Below are positions 54,500 to 63,477 of a stretch of 64,000 nucleotides of DNA, piece by piece. Numbering within the stretch: the stretch's first letter is position 1; every line of letters starts with the position of its first letter. Under the pieces are notes generated by a model. That model worked only from the letters and a program-made list of their open reading frames with translations. It did no database searches and was not told the DNA's origin. This DNA comes from Methylomonas methanica MC09 (lineage in GTDB: Bacteria > Pseudomonadota > Gammaproteobacteria > Methylococcales > Methylomonadaceae), in NCBI RefSeq assembly GCF_000214665.1, contig NC_015572.1:2604001-2668000 (forward strand), read 5' to 3'. A program made the translations under genes and the position numbers.

Positions 54500-56454
54500 G
54501 CCCTCCTGAACCGATCCAGCTGCGGCGGCAATTGCCGGCCCAGCTTTTGATATTCCCAGGCCAGTGCCTGTAATATCGCGGCCCTGCCGAGTTTATCCTC
54601 ATTCACTACCGCCGCATTCAACACCGCATTGCGGATATAACCGCCCGGCAATTCGCAATGTTGGGCCAACAGTTGCACAAATTCGTCGCCCGGACCACGG
54701 CTGCCGAAATGGCTGAGCCAAAGCCTCCGGCGCTGTTCGACATCCGGCAACGGAAATTCCAGCACCGCATCCAACCGCCGCATAAAGGCTTTGTCGATTC
54801 GCGCCTGACTGTTGCTGGTCAAAATAATGATACCGGGGTGCTGTTCGATACGCGTTAACAGAAAATTGGTCAGCATGTTAGCGAAACGCTCGCTCACCTC
54901 GCCGCCGTCGCTGCGCTTACCGAACAAGGCATCGGCCTCGTCAAGCAACAGCACCACATCATGGTCGGCGGCCTGATCCAGCATCAGGCTGAGATTTTTC
55001 TCGGTTTCGCCGATGTACTTGTTCATCACCGCCGCCAAATCCACCCGATACAATGGCGCAGACAGGCTGGAAGCCAGATAACTGGCCGCCAGGGTTTTGC
55101 CGGTGCCGCTCTCGCCGATGAACAAGGCGCGCACGCCCAGGTTTTCCGAGGTATCGAATGTGGGGCCCAGGCCTTCGCTCATGGACTCCCGCCGCCGGCA
55201 GCGCATGGTCAAATGCTGTAATTGTTGGTTCAAGGCATCCGGCAGGATCAGCATATCGGCATCCACCCGCCGTTCCACCGGTTGGGCCAGCAAGCGCAAC
55301 TGGTCAGCGCTTTGCGAAAAACGCGCCTGCAACAGATGCTTGTCCTGCAAGGTTTCCTGATTTTGGATCGCCCGCAGTTGCGCCTGTTCGGCGACGGCGA
55401 CTATGGCCGGCGCAGATAATTGCGCGGTTTCGGCAATTGCGGCGCTATCGAAATTTGGCAACAAGGCCTGCCAGAGTGTCTGTCTTTGCGGATGCGCCAA
55501 GGGGCTAACCAGCAATTCCGTAACGCCCGATGTTTCGACACTGCCGTCGCGGCCCAAAACTACCACAAGCGGCGTTTCCGACAAGGCCTCGGGCAACGCC
55601 ATACGTTCGCCGGGACCCAGTTGCGGTTTCAGAATCGGCAACCAACGGCCGTAACGCGCCAACAACCCCAGCTGCCGGTCCTGGTAAACGCTGGGATCGA
55701 CGACCACGGCTTGCAACGCCATGCTTAACGCCAGTTGGTTGGCCAGCAGCAGACAGTTTTGCGGTTCGCCGCGCAGCACTACAGCGGCGATACGTTTTTG
55801 CGCCAATAACAATGCCAATTGTTGGCCGCTTTGCAAAATCTCCGGCGGTAACAATACGGTTTTCGGCAGCGCCAAGGGCCTGCAACCCTGCCATTGCATA
55901 AGCTTACCGTTCAATAACTGCCATAGTTGCGGCGCCATTTTCAAGCGCCGCAGCGGAAGGGGCTCGTCGCCTTCCAGCTGCAGAAAGCCGTTTTTCAACA
56001 AGGCATGCTGATACAAATCCACTGCCGTGTAATGTTCTTGAAACAAGGTGCGACACAAAGCGCTGATCAGGTGCAATTCCGGGCGCAGCTGTTGCGGTTG
56101 CTGTAACAAACCGATCAGCATGCAGGCCTGATGGTGGCTTTCCACCACCCCGCACAAGCTCAATACAAAAAAATCGGCCGCATTCAAACCGAAATCACGC
56201 ACCACCTGGCCTAAATTACCTGCCAAGCGCGGCAGGCTGTGATCCAGGCTTTCGACCAATTCCAGCCAGCTGCGGTCCGGCTGTTGCAGAATGCGTTGCA
56301 AGTGTTGAGTGGCGTTCATCTCCTGCACTAGCTCGGGCGTCTGCGGCATATGCATATCCGCGAACATGGCTAGCGCCGTTAACACCAGGTTTTCCGCCAA
56401 TTCCTGCCCGGCGTGTATCATCACCCGGGGCGGCATGGAGTGCGTCATGATCAA
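54496..56454 (-). CDS. AAA+ ATPase of the contractile injection system (Afp15-like)
   Basis: 652 residues. The N-terminal ~400 residues are helical and include a degenerate nucleotide-binding-like part (VVLRGE...). The C-terminal AAA+ core has Walker A GESGTGKT (447-454), Walker B VLLLDEADALF (D505, E506), sensor 1 IIILTSNSQ and an arginine-finger region RIDKAFMRRLD. This resembles the AAA ATPase that every Afp/PVC-type eCIS encodes beside the tape-measure gene, thought to help particle assembly. It is 4 bases downstream of the 523-residue gene and overlaps the DUF4157 gene. Confidence 0.88.
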   Translation of the reverse strand: MIMTHSMPPRVMIHAGQELAENLVLTALAMFADMHMPQTPELVQEMNATQHLQRILQQPDRSWLELVESLDHSLPRLAGNLGQVVRDFGLNAADFFVLSLCGVVESHHQACMLIGLLQQPQQLRPELHLISALCRTLFQEHYTAVDLYQHALLKNGFLQLEGDEPLPLRRLKMAPQLWQLLNGKLMQWQGCRPLALPKTVLLPPEILQSGQQLALLLAQKRIAAVVLRGEPQNCLLLANQLALSMALQAVVVDPSVYQDRQLGLLARYGRWLPILKPQLGPGERMALPEALSETPLVVVLGRDGSVETSGVTELLVSPLAHPQRQTLWQALLPNFDSAAIAETAQLSAPAIVAVAEQAQLRAIQNQETLQDKHLLQARFSQSADQLRLLAQPVERRVDADMLILPDALNQQLQHLTMRCRRRESMSEGLGPTFDTSENLGVRALFIGESGTGKTLAASYLASSLSAPLYRVDLAAVMNKYIGETEKNLSLMLDQAADHDVVLLLDEADALFGKRSDGGEVSERFANMLTNFLLTRIEQHPGIIILTSNSQARIDKAFMRRLDAVLEFPLPDVEQRRRLWLSHFGSRGPGDEFVQLLAQHCELPGGYIRNAVLNAAVVNEDKLGRAAILQALAWEYQKLGRQLPPQLDRFRRA

Positions 56455-56458
56455 ACCC

Positions 56459-58030
56459 TCAGCTAAGCGGCAGAGTGCCGTAATGAAATTTAACCACTTT
56501 ACCCAGCCAGGGCAACCAACCCGGATCGATATCCAAACCCACCCGGCGCACGTCCAGATTCACCTTATCCAGCGCATAAAACACATCGACATGGCAGGCG
56601 TCCGTTTCCACCAGGGCCGGCATCGTCAGTATCTCACGGTGAAATAATTCGGCGCCGTAACGCTGCCGCCCCCATTGCAGCAAATCCGGCATTTGCGGCA
56701 TAGCGGGCAATTGCAGCAACTGTTCCGGCCGTTGATAACCGCAGAAATACGCGAACAGCTTTTCCAGTGCCGGATCGGGCTCCCATGTCAAGGCATCGGC
56801 CAATCGCCATAGCCAGCCCCAGGCGGAGGGATAAGCGCGGGTCTGCGGCTCGGAGAACAAGGCGTCTTGTACCTGCGGCAAATTCAAGAAATTCAACAGG
56901 TAGAACAGCCCTCCCTGTCCGGTAAACAACCGGCTGGTAGGATAGTCGCCGTAAGTGGCCGGGATACGTTCCGACCGCGTTGCAGGCTGCGATAAGCCAA
57001 GCACGCTGTGGTCTGGCGGGCTGGATAAGATTTGCGCTTGCGCTTCGTAAGCCGCTTCCGCTGCGCGATCGGGTGCTAATTGTTCCGCGCGGTTACTCTC
57101 AGAGGCCGTTTCAACACGATTCTCATGCGTAAGCTCATGAGCCGAAATGCCCGGCCTTGCCGCAGGGCTCTCGTTAACTGCGATATGGTCGGAATTACGT
57201 GACTCTTCGGAGAACGCCGGATGCGCAGTATTTGCGGTTTGCCAGTCTCCGGAAACGCGGCTGTCACCCAATGCATGGGCGGATTTACTGGACGCTATCG
57301 CCAGCAATGAGCCTAAAAACGCCCGATAAACCGGTGCGATATCGGTGGTTTGCCGTTTTAAGGGTTGCCATTCGCGTACCGCAATCAGCGCGGCCAATTC
57401 CGCGACCCAAACAGGTCTGTTCGCGCCGACCAATACCGCCTGCCATGGCGCTAGCCACGCTGACGACAATGGCGGTTGCGGGCTGTCGAACCCAGCCGCC
57501 CCAACGCGTTGTTTCAATTCGTCCCAATCCGGATACACTGCTCTGCATAACTGTCCAGCCAAGGGTTCCACGAGTTGCGCGCAAAACCAGCTTAGTTGAT
57601 TGTGCTGCGCCAATTGCCCAACCAGTGCCGGAATCAAGTGTTGCTGTTGCCGCCAACAGCGGGGTAAAGCCGTTTCCACGGGTGACTCGAACAGGTCGGC
57701 CCATTGCCGCCAGTACCAGCGGTATTGTTTATGCAGCAGATCGCGGCTCAAACAGGCCAGCAATTCGGCATAGTCTGTAAAATACACGGCGTTTTGCCGC
57801 TCTGCGTCGGCCTCCCAGCCGGATACCGCAGCATGGCGAAAGGCTTGTGCCTGTTCAGCCAGACTGCCGGCCAGCTGGCCGGCGGGTTTGACGGCATGCA
57901 GCCTGCGGATAAACAGATACTCTCTGTCCCGCAAAGACGGCCAAGTCGCCCGGTCCAAATCGGCGACCAGTATCCTGCGCTGGCTTTCCCTGCCCGCGAA
58001 ATGCAAACGGTCGATATGAATCGCATTCAC
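56459..58030 (-). CDS. eCIS structural protein, probable tape-measure/baseplate-associated
   Basis: 523 residues. The N-terminus (MNAIHIDRLHFAGRESQRR) and a central GQGGLFYLLNFLNLP segment resemble contractile-injection-system tape-measure-type (CIS_TMP) proteins. The C-terminus has ETDACHVDVFYALDKVNLDV and VGLDIDPGWLPWLGKVVKFHYG, an end seen in conserved eCIS proteins. A low-complexity stretch of about 100 residues (around 250-350) separates the two parts. Its position just upstream of the AAA ATPase is that of the tape-measure gene in known systems. Its start overlaps the stop of the preceding gene by four bases. Exact role inferred. Confidence 0.65.
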   Translation of the reverse strand: MNAIHIDRLHFAGRESQRRILVADLDRATWPSLRDREYLFIRRLHAVKPAGQLAGSLAEQAQAFRHAAVSGWEADAERQNAVYFTDYAELLACLSRDLLHKQYRWYWRQWADLFESPVETALPRCWRQQQHLIPALVGQLAQHNQLSWFCAQLVEPLAGQLCRAVYPDWDELKQRVGAAGFDSPQPPLSSAWLAPWQAVLVGANRPVWVAELAALIAVREWQPLKRQTTDIAPVYRAFLGSLLAIASSKSAHALGDSRVSGDWQTANTAHPAFSEESRNSDHIAVNESPAARPGISAHELTHENRVETASESNRAEQLAPDRAAEAAYEAQAQILSSPPDHSVLGLSQPATRSERIPATYGDYPTSRLFTGQGGLFYLLNFLNLPQVQDALFSEPQTRAYPSAWGWLWRLADALTWEPDPALEKLFAYFCGYQRPEQLLQLPAMPQMPDLLQWGRQRYGAELFHREILTMPALVETDACHVDVFYALDKVNLDVRRVGLDIDPGWLPWLGKVVKFHYGTLPLS

Positions 58031-59889
58031 TGCACGACAGCCCGGCCCATGGCGACTTTACCGCTGACGCTTAAGCCTTCGCGGTGGGTGATAGGTTGAT
58101 AGACTTGCATCAGTGTAGCGACGGTGCCGTTTTGGTCGTGGTCGTCCACTCGCAGCATGCCCACTACTTGCCGCTGTGCATCCAGCAACTGTAGCGCCTG
58201 GCCCGGCAATGCCGCCCGGTTCAGATCCAGGCGCAGCAATTCGCCCGGCCTGAAGACGCCGGGCAGGGTTTTTAAATTGCCGTGCAAAACCTGCTCGGGA
58301 TCGTCCGACGCGGCAATCAGCAGGCAAGCGCTGAGCAAATGGGTGATCGCGGTACGGCTGTTATCGCCCGCCTGATCGGCCAGTTGCCGGTAAAACCAGC
58401 TCACCAGATCCACCAAGGTGCGCACCCGGCTCATGTCGGATTTCTCGACATCGGCCAGATCGGGCCAGCGCTCCGGCTGCTCGACCGGCAATTTCCGGTC
58501 TTCGACCCGTTGCGCCCAACGAAAACGTATCGACGGCCTGACGCCGGCCAATTCGTGTAAAAAGCAGGCGGCGGCCTGGGTGAGTTGCTGCTGTAGCGCC
58601 TGGGCCTTGCCACTTAGTAGCGTGCGCGAACCGTTCAGTACATCTTCCAGCGATAATACCGCATGAGCAGTGTCGAGCTGCTGCTTTAACGATTCGGATT
58701 GCAGCATGGTTTTACCGGCGAATACCGATAAAATCTGCGTATTGACTTGTAGCAAGGGCATCAGCCGAATACCGGTCTGGCTGGTAGTTGGCAGGCTGCG
58801 GTTAACTTTGCTGTTTAAACGCTGGTTACGAAGCTCCAGTAGCTGGGTTTGCCGCAAGCGGCTGGGCAGCAGATTGGCGTCGTTTTGGAAATTGCGCCAA
58901 TCGGCCAGCGGAATATCCAACACCGTATCCATGAATGGGGTTAAATCGTCCGGCAACTCGGCATCGGTATCCGCGCAGCCAGGCACCACGTCGCCGGGTG
59001 CCTGGCTGCGTAAAGCCAATGCATCCGGCAGCAGGCTGCCGGCGGCGGTTTCCCGCACTCTGACGTAATACAGGCCGGTGTAATTTTCCAGAATAGCGCG
59101 GCGCGCTTGAAATTGGGATTCCACCTGCTGCCAATCGTCTGTCACCAATCGTTGCGCCAGCGCATAATCGCCGGCATCTTCCAAACGGCTGCGGTTCAAA
59201 CTGTCCAGTTGCCGGCGGGCTTCGGTGATTTGCACCGCCAGCTGTTGTTTTTCGTCGCGTAAATTCAACAGCCGCTTCAACACGCTGCGTTGCAGCAACA
59301 ACAATTGGTTATGCAAATTGCCGATGGTTTGCGTCTCTTTCAACAACAGCCGGCCGCTATGAAACAGCAGCGAGGAGTCGTCCTTTAACGCGCTGGTGTC
59401 GGCTTTGCGCGCCGTAAAAATATCCCGGTAACTTTTCAGCTGGCCGTCCCGCATTTCCTGTTTGAACAGCTCGGCCACATCGGCATCGTCCTTATACTTT
59501 TCCAAAAATGCCTTGGTTTTAGCCTGCAAACTGGCGTTGCTGTCGGCCTCTTCCCGACCCACATCGTCCTGCAGGGTTTTCAGGCTGAGATTGAAAAGGC
59601 TCAATACGGTGCTCAGGCTGTCGATATGCGCAATCGACGCCTGCTGGTCGGCTTCCGGCGCGGTAAAGGTTTCCTTGGTGGGCGGCTTATAGGTCAGGTC
59701 GTACTTCAGCAAATTGCTGCTGAGCATTACCTCGGTATTCAAAGCTTGTTGGGCCTGGAAAACGTTAGTTTGCAGTTGCAATTCCTGATCGACGGCCAAG
59801 GGCTGTCTCTGGATGGCGACCACCGGCTGCACCTCTACGCTGGCAACCTCTTTCACCGCTTCCTGATTGAATACGAATTTGTTGGCCAT
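58027..59889 (-). CDS. Large coiled-coil eCIS-locus protein, function unknown
   Basis: 620 residues; I do not recognise a named family. Residues of about 70-290 are rich in heptads (LLLLQRSVLKRLLNLRDEKQQ; QITEARRQLDSLNRSRLED). A middle helical part follows. The last ~80 residues form a small beta domain (GELLRLDLNRAALPGQALQL...VVGMLRVDDHDQNGTVATL). No signal peptide or membrane helix. GAGGAAA lies 10 bases before the ATG. It lies between two structural genes in a tightly packed operon, so a structural or assembly role is likely. Confidence 0.7.
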   Translation of the reverse strand: MANKFVFNQEAVKEVASVEVQPVVAIQRQPLAVDQELQLQTNVFQAQQALNTEVMLSSNLLKYDLTYKPPTKETFTAPEADQQASIAHIDSLSTVLSLFNLSLKTLQDDVGREEADSNASLQAKTKAFLEKYKDDADVAELFKQEMRDGQLKSYRDIFTARKADTSALKDDSSLLFHSGRLLLKETQTIGNLHNQLLLLQRSVLKRLLNLRDEKQQLAVQITEARRQLDSLNRSRLEDAGDYALAQRLVTDDWQQVESQFQARRAILENYTGLYYVRVRETAAGSLLPDALALRSQAPGDVVPGCADTDAELPDDLTPFMDTVLDIPLADWRNFQNDANLLPSRLRQTQLLELRNQRLNSKVNRSLPTTSQTGIRLMPLLQVNTQILSVFAGKTMLQSESLKQQLDTAHAVLSLEDVLNGSRTLLSGKAQALQQQLTQAAACFLHELAGVRPSIRFRWAQRVEDRKLPVEQPERWPDLADVEKSDMSRVRTLVDLVSWFYRQLADQAGDNSRTAITHLLSACLLIAASDDPEQVLHGNLKTLPGVFRPGELLRLDLNRAALPGQALQLLDAQRQVVGMLRVDDHDQNGTVATLMQVYQPITHREGLSVSGKVAMGRAVVQ

Positions 59890-59910
59890 GGCGATTTCCT
59901 CTCTGCCGGG

Positions 59911-61617
59911 TTACCCGCTTGGGGTTTTGCTGGTGAATTTGATGTCCGGCAGCCAGCGCGCCACCGCCAAACCGCTGCCATCGCCCGGTATGCCGCCGGC
60001 CAGACGGGCGAACGACAGGCTGACATGATCGATTTGCTGGCGCTGGCTGCGCTGCATGTCGGCGTACAAAGCCAGCAAGTCGGCCAAATCGTCAATCAGT
60101 TGCTCGGTGTGCTCGATCTGCAGGCTGGCATCCAGATACTGTTTCAGCAAGCCGTCGGCTTCGCTGGGAGGCGGCGCGCTCCAGTCGAAATTTTCACCGG
60201 CGGGCGGCGGCGGAACCGATTCGGTATACGGTGCCGGTAACGCCGGGTTGATGCCGTTGGCGGCGGTTTGCCAGTCGCGGCTGGAGGCTATCAGCCGGGT
60301 GAAAAACAGCGGGGGCGCAATCGGCTGACCTTCGGCTTCGGTATCGATCTTATCCGGTACGCTACCGAACAAGCGTTTGCCTTCGCTGGTTTGAAAATCC
60401 GCCGGCTGCAGGTTGTTGAACAAGGCATCGTACTGCACGATCCAGTTTTTCCAGCTGTCGTACGCCTTTTGTGCATAGCGGTACAAATCCTGTTGCATAC
60501 GCCAATCCGGCAGCGGCAAATCCAATAAATCGGCCCGGTAATCGGCGTCGGCCACCGCCAACAGCAAACGGATACGGTCGCCGCCGACGTTCTCCAGGTC
60601 GATGGACGTACGCGGCAATTCGCGGGCAACCAGTCCCTGCACTTGGCTCTCGGCGATGGGCGCCATTTCCACCTGCAAATGCGGCGGAAACCAGTGCGGT
60701 TTGGGCAAGGTGGCCACGTCTTCCAGAAACAAGGTCGGCAATACTCCGGCGGCCGGCAAGTACGCCAGTTTGAAACTGTCGATCAGCGTTTGGCGGGCAA
60801 CCGCGTCCGCCAGTTGCCAACCGTTGAAATGCTGTTGGATGGCCTGGCGGGTATGCGACAGAAAGGTCCAGTAATTGGCGTCGGCCTTGGCCGGAAACCG
60901 CCCGGCCACCGCGTCGAACCACAGCACCGCGTCATTTTCCACCGCCAGCATGCCTATCGGCACCGCAGCGTTCGCTGCAAACCAATCGGTACCGAGATGT
61001 TCGGCCAGTAGGCGATTAATAGTCAAATCCCGGTCGGCCTTGGCGGCGGTTACGGCCTCATCCGCCTCCCAAACCGGTTGCAGCGTCAGACGGGTGACGG
61101 TTTCGATACGGGCGTCGCGCAGCAGATCCAGCTCGTCGCGCACGCAGGCGGCGAACTGGCCGCTTTTATCCACCGGCTCCAGTTCGCGTATCACGCTTAA
61201 AAAATAGATGCCGTGTACCGCACTAATCGGGTTCAGCTGCCGGCTGCGCCGGTCCAGATAGTCGGTTTTTTGTTCCTGCCAATACTGATCCAGCGGAAAA
61301 ATCATATTGACGATTTTACCGTCGCCGCCCACCGCCAACCCCGGACGCACCCGAAACAGCCAGTCGCTGGTTTCGCTATCCGCCAGCGGCACCTCGCCGG
61401 CAGCCACTTCGAAACCGTGGATAATACCCGGCGCGTGCCCGCACAACAAAGGCGACAGGCGCTGCTCGGCATAGCTTTGCATGATGTCGAACTCGCGCTC
61501 GCCCAAGCTGCGGCCGGCAAACAGATTCAGGCGCAGCCGGCCCTGCTGCTGTAACGGATCGGCCGCCAGTCCGTTGCCGGGCGCGGCTTCGTGTAACCGT
61601 ATCGTCTGCTTAGCCAT
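59911..61617 (-). CDS. eCIS-locus structural protein, paralogue of the next upstream gene
   Basis: 568 residues. The N-terminus LNLFAGRSLGEREFDIMQSY...RLSPLLCGHAPGIIHGFEV and FRVRPGLAVGGDGKIV follows the same plan as the 613-residue neighbour. That plan is F-x-G-R-x-L, about 15 residues, Y-x-x-x-RL, G-x-x-x-G, then a V-x-PGLA-x-x-x-GK/R beta segment. Such a domain recurs in baseplate/appendage proteins of phage-tail-like particles. The rest is unassigned; a helical bundle lies near 490-545. Start 3 bases after the upstream stop. Confidence 0.7.
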   Translation of the reverse strand: MAKQTIRLHEAAPGNGLAADPLQQQGRLRLNLFAGRSLGEREFDIMQSYAEQRLSPLLCGHAPGIIHGFEVAAGEVPLADSETSDWLFRVRPGLAVGGDGKIVNMIFPLDQYWQEQKTDYLDRRSRQLNPISAVHGIYFLSVIRELEPVDKSGQFAACVRDELDLLRDARIETVTRLTLQPVWEADEAVTAAKADRDLTINRLLAEHLGTDWFAANAAVPIGMLAVENDAVLWFDAVAGRFPAKADANYWTFLSHTRQAIQQHFNGWQLADAVARQTLIDSFKLAYLPAAGVLPTLFLEDVATLPKPHWFPPHLQVEMAPIAESQVQGLVARELPRTSIDLENVGGDRIRLLLAVADADYRADLLDLPLPDWRMQQDLYRYAQKAYDSWKNWIVQYDALFNNLQPADFQTSEGKRLFGSVPDKIDTEAEGQPIAPPLFFTRLIASSRDWQTAANGINPALPAPYTESVPPPPAGENFDWSAPPPSEADGLLKQYLDASLQIEHTEQLIDDLADLLALYADMQRSQRQQIDHVSLSFARLAGGIPGDGSGLAVARWLPDIKFTSKTPSG

Positions 61618-61620
61618 GGC

Positions 61621-63462
61621 TTATCCCCCTACAAAATCGCCTGCACGTTTCCAGAGTTGCAGGCTGTCGTCTTTCAAGCCGAAATCCGGGCCGGCGTTTA
61701 TCATGAACTCATGGGCGGGTTTACCGGCTTGCAGCGTTTCCAGTAAATTCAGCAACAATTTTTCCAACAAACCGGCTTCCAGGCTTTGCAGCAAGCTGGG
61801 CCAGAATGCCCTGTCGTATACGCTATCCAGCAATGCCAGTACCCGGCCGGTAGCATCCTGTAATTTGGGTTGATTGCCGACGTTATCCAGATATTTGCGC
61901 GCCATTTCCAACGTGGTTTTATCCCGCAGGCCGCGGGCCTCTACCTGCGCGGACAAACCGCCGCCGGTTTGCCCACCGCTATTCAGCAAGGCCTCGTAGT
62001 CGGATTTCAGTTTGGCGTAATCCTGTTGCAGCGATTTCAGTTGTTGCCGGCTGGTCTGCAGCTGGGCCTGAAAGCTGTCCCTGGCTTGTTCGGCCTGTAA
62101 CAGGCGCTGATTGAGTTGCTCCAATTCGCTGGTGTCGGGCGGCAAGGCATCCGGTAACTGAAAACCGCGCGCCAGTACCACGGTGCTGATATGATTTTCA
62201 GCAATGCGGGCCGGGCGGCGCAGATAGCGCAATTGGCCTTCCCCCACCCTGTCCCAGACATTGCGCCAGTAATTGGGTTGACCGGTATCGATAGCCGGAC
62301 GCCGCAATGGCCGCACGCTTAAGGTCAACGGCAACAAGCTGGGCAACAAACGGCTGGACAAGGCAAAAGGTTCCTCGGCGGGCGTCGCGGTCGGCGCTTC
62401 CAAGCGGCGGGCGTAAAAGTTGAAATCGGCGTCCGCCAAGGGCGCCAGGATCATGATCTCTACATTCTTATCCTGACTCAAATCAATCGGTTGTTCCAGC
62501 ATGGCTTCGGCTTCCAGCACCGGCAAATCCTCCTTGCGCACCGGCACGATACTGACCTTGAAACTTTCCGGAAAAAACCGTTGCAGCGCCGCTTCCGGGT
62601 CCACGGCCTGCTTGGGCAGGGAGCCGACCGGCGGCAGCCATTGAAAAAACTGCCCGGCGCCGAAGGCCGCCTGCAAGGACGACCAGTTGCGGGCGTTCAA
62701 CACATCGGCCAAGAGCTCCTCGTAATGCGCGGCCAGTAACTGCTGCACGGCATTGCTTTGCAAATGAATACCGGCCGGCCTGAAGAGCAGCGAACGATCC
62801 AGCCACTGGCCGATATTGTTATCGATCGCCAACAAAGCCAGCGCTACCGCATCGTCCGGAATTTCCGGCAAAGCCTGCAGTTGCGGCAGGAGTTTTCCGG
62901 CCAACGCCGCCCGGGTGCTCAATTCGCTGCCGGATGGGTAATTCTCGCGCAACGGCACCAGCGCCAGTTCCACGCCTTCTTCATAACTGTTGATACGCGG
63001 TTCTATTGGTTGGCCGATGTCTGCGGGATAGGTTTCGGCGATACCGACGCCTTTTTCGGTGTATTGCAAGATCAAGGCGTACAAACCCCGATTGAAATAG
63101 CGTAGCGGCGGCTGGTTGATGACGGCGATGGCAGCCCGCTCGGTCAAGTCTATGTTCAAGCTGTTGACCGATTCCAGCACCCTGCCGGAAGCCGTGATGG
63201 CCAGGCCGGGGCTGACCGTGATTTTTTGCGAAACGCTCAATTCGGCCCGTAAACCTTTCACCACGCCGCTGCCCAACACTCGCCCGGTTTGCAGCAAGCG
63301 CTCGTCCAGATACTGCTGGTCGCGGGTCAGATCGGCGGCTTTCAACAATCGCCCGTCGAAATAATTGCTGCGGGACAGAAAAGGATCCAGGCTGCTCTTG
63401 CGCAAGCCTTCCGGACTGAGTTCCTGAACGGCGAAAGGCTGAAATCCTATGCTATGGATCAT
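61621..63462 (-). CDS. eCIS-locus structural protein with tail-appendage-like N-terminus
   Basis: 613 residues. FLSRSNYFDGRLLKAADLTR, DQQYLDERLL, GSGVVKGLRA and ITVSPGLAITASGRVLES form the N-terminal plan common in baseplate or appendage proteins of tail-like particles. A coiled coil lies near 455-500 (LEQLNQRLLQAEQARDSFQA). The C-terminal ~100 residues are helical. Its neighbour at 59911-61617 shares the N-terminal plan. AGAGG lies 6-8 bases before the ATG. Confidence 0.72.
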   Translation of the reverse strand: MIHSIGFQPFAVQELSPEGLRKSSLDPFLSRSNYFDGRLLKAADLTRDQQYLDERLLQTGRVLGSGVVKGLRAELSVSQKITVSPGLAITASGRVLESVNSLNIDLTERAAIAVINQPPLRYFNRGLYALILQYTEKGVGIAETYPADIGQPIEPRINSYEEGVELALVPLRENYPSGSELSTRAALAGKLLPQLQALPEIPDDAVALALLAIDNNIGQWLDRSLLFRPAGIHLQSNAVQQLLAAHYEELLADVLNARNWSSLQAAFGAGQFFQWLPPVGSLPKQAVDPEAALQRFFPESFKVSIVPVRKEDLPVLEAEAMLEQPIDLSQDKNVEIMILAPLADADFNFYARRLEAPTATPAEEPFALSSRLLPSLLPLTLSVRPLRRPAIDTGQPNYWRNVWDRVGEGQLRYLRRPARIAENHISTVVLARGFQLPDALPPDTSELEQLNQRLLQAEQARDSFQAQLQTSRQQLKSLQQDYAKLKSDYEALLNSGGQTGGGLSAQVEARGLRDKTTLEMARKYLDNVGNQPKLQDATGRVLALLDSVYDRAFWPSLLQSLEAGLLEKLLLNLLETLQAGKPAHEFMINAGPDFGLKDDSLQLWKRAGDFVGG

Positions 63463-63477
63463 GTCACTCTCCTCTAT

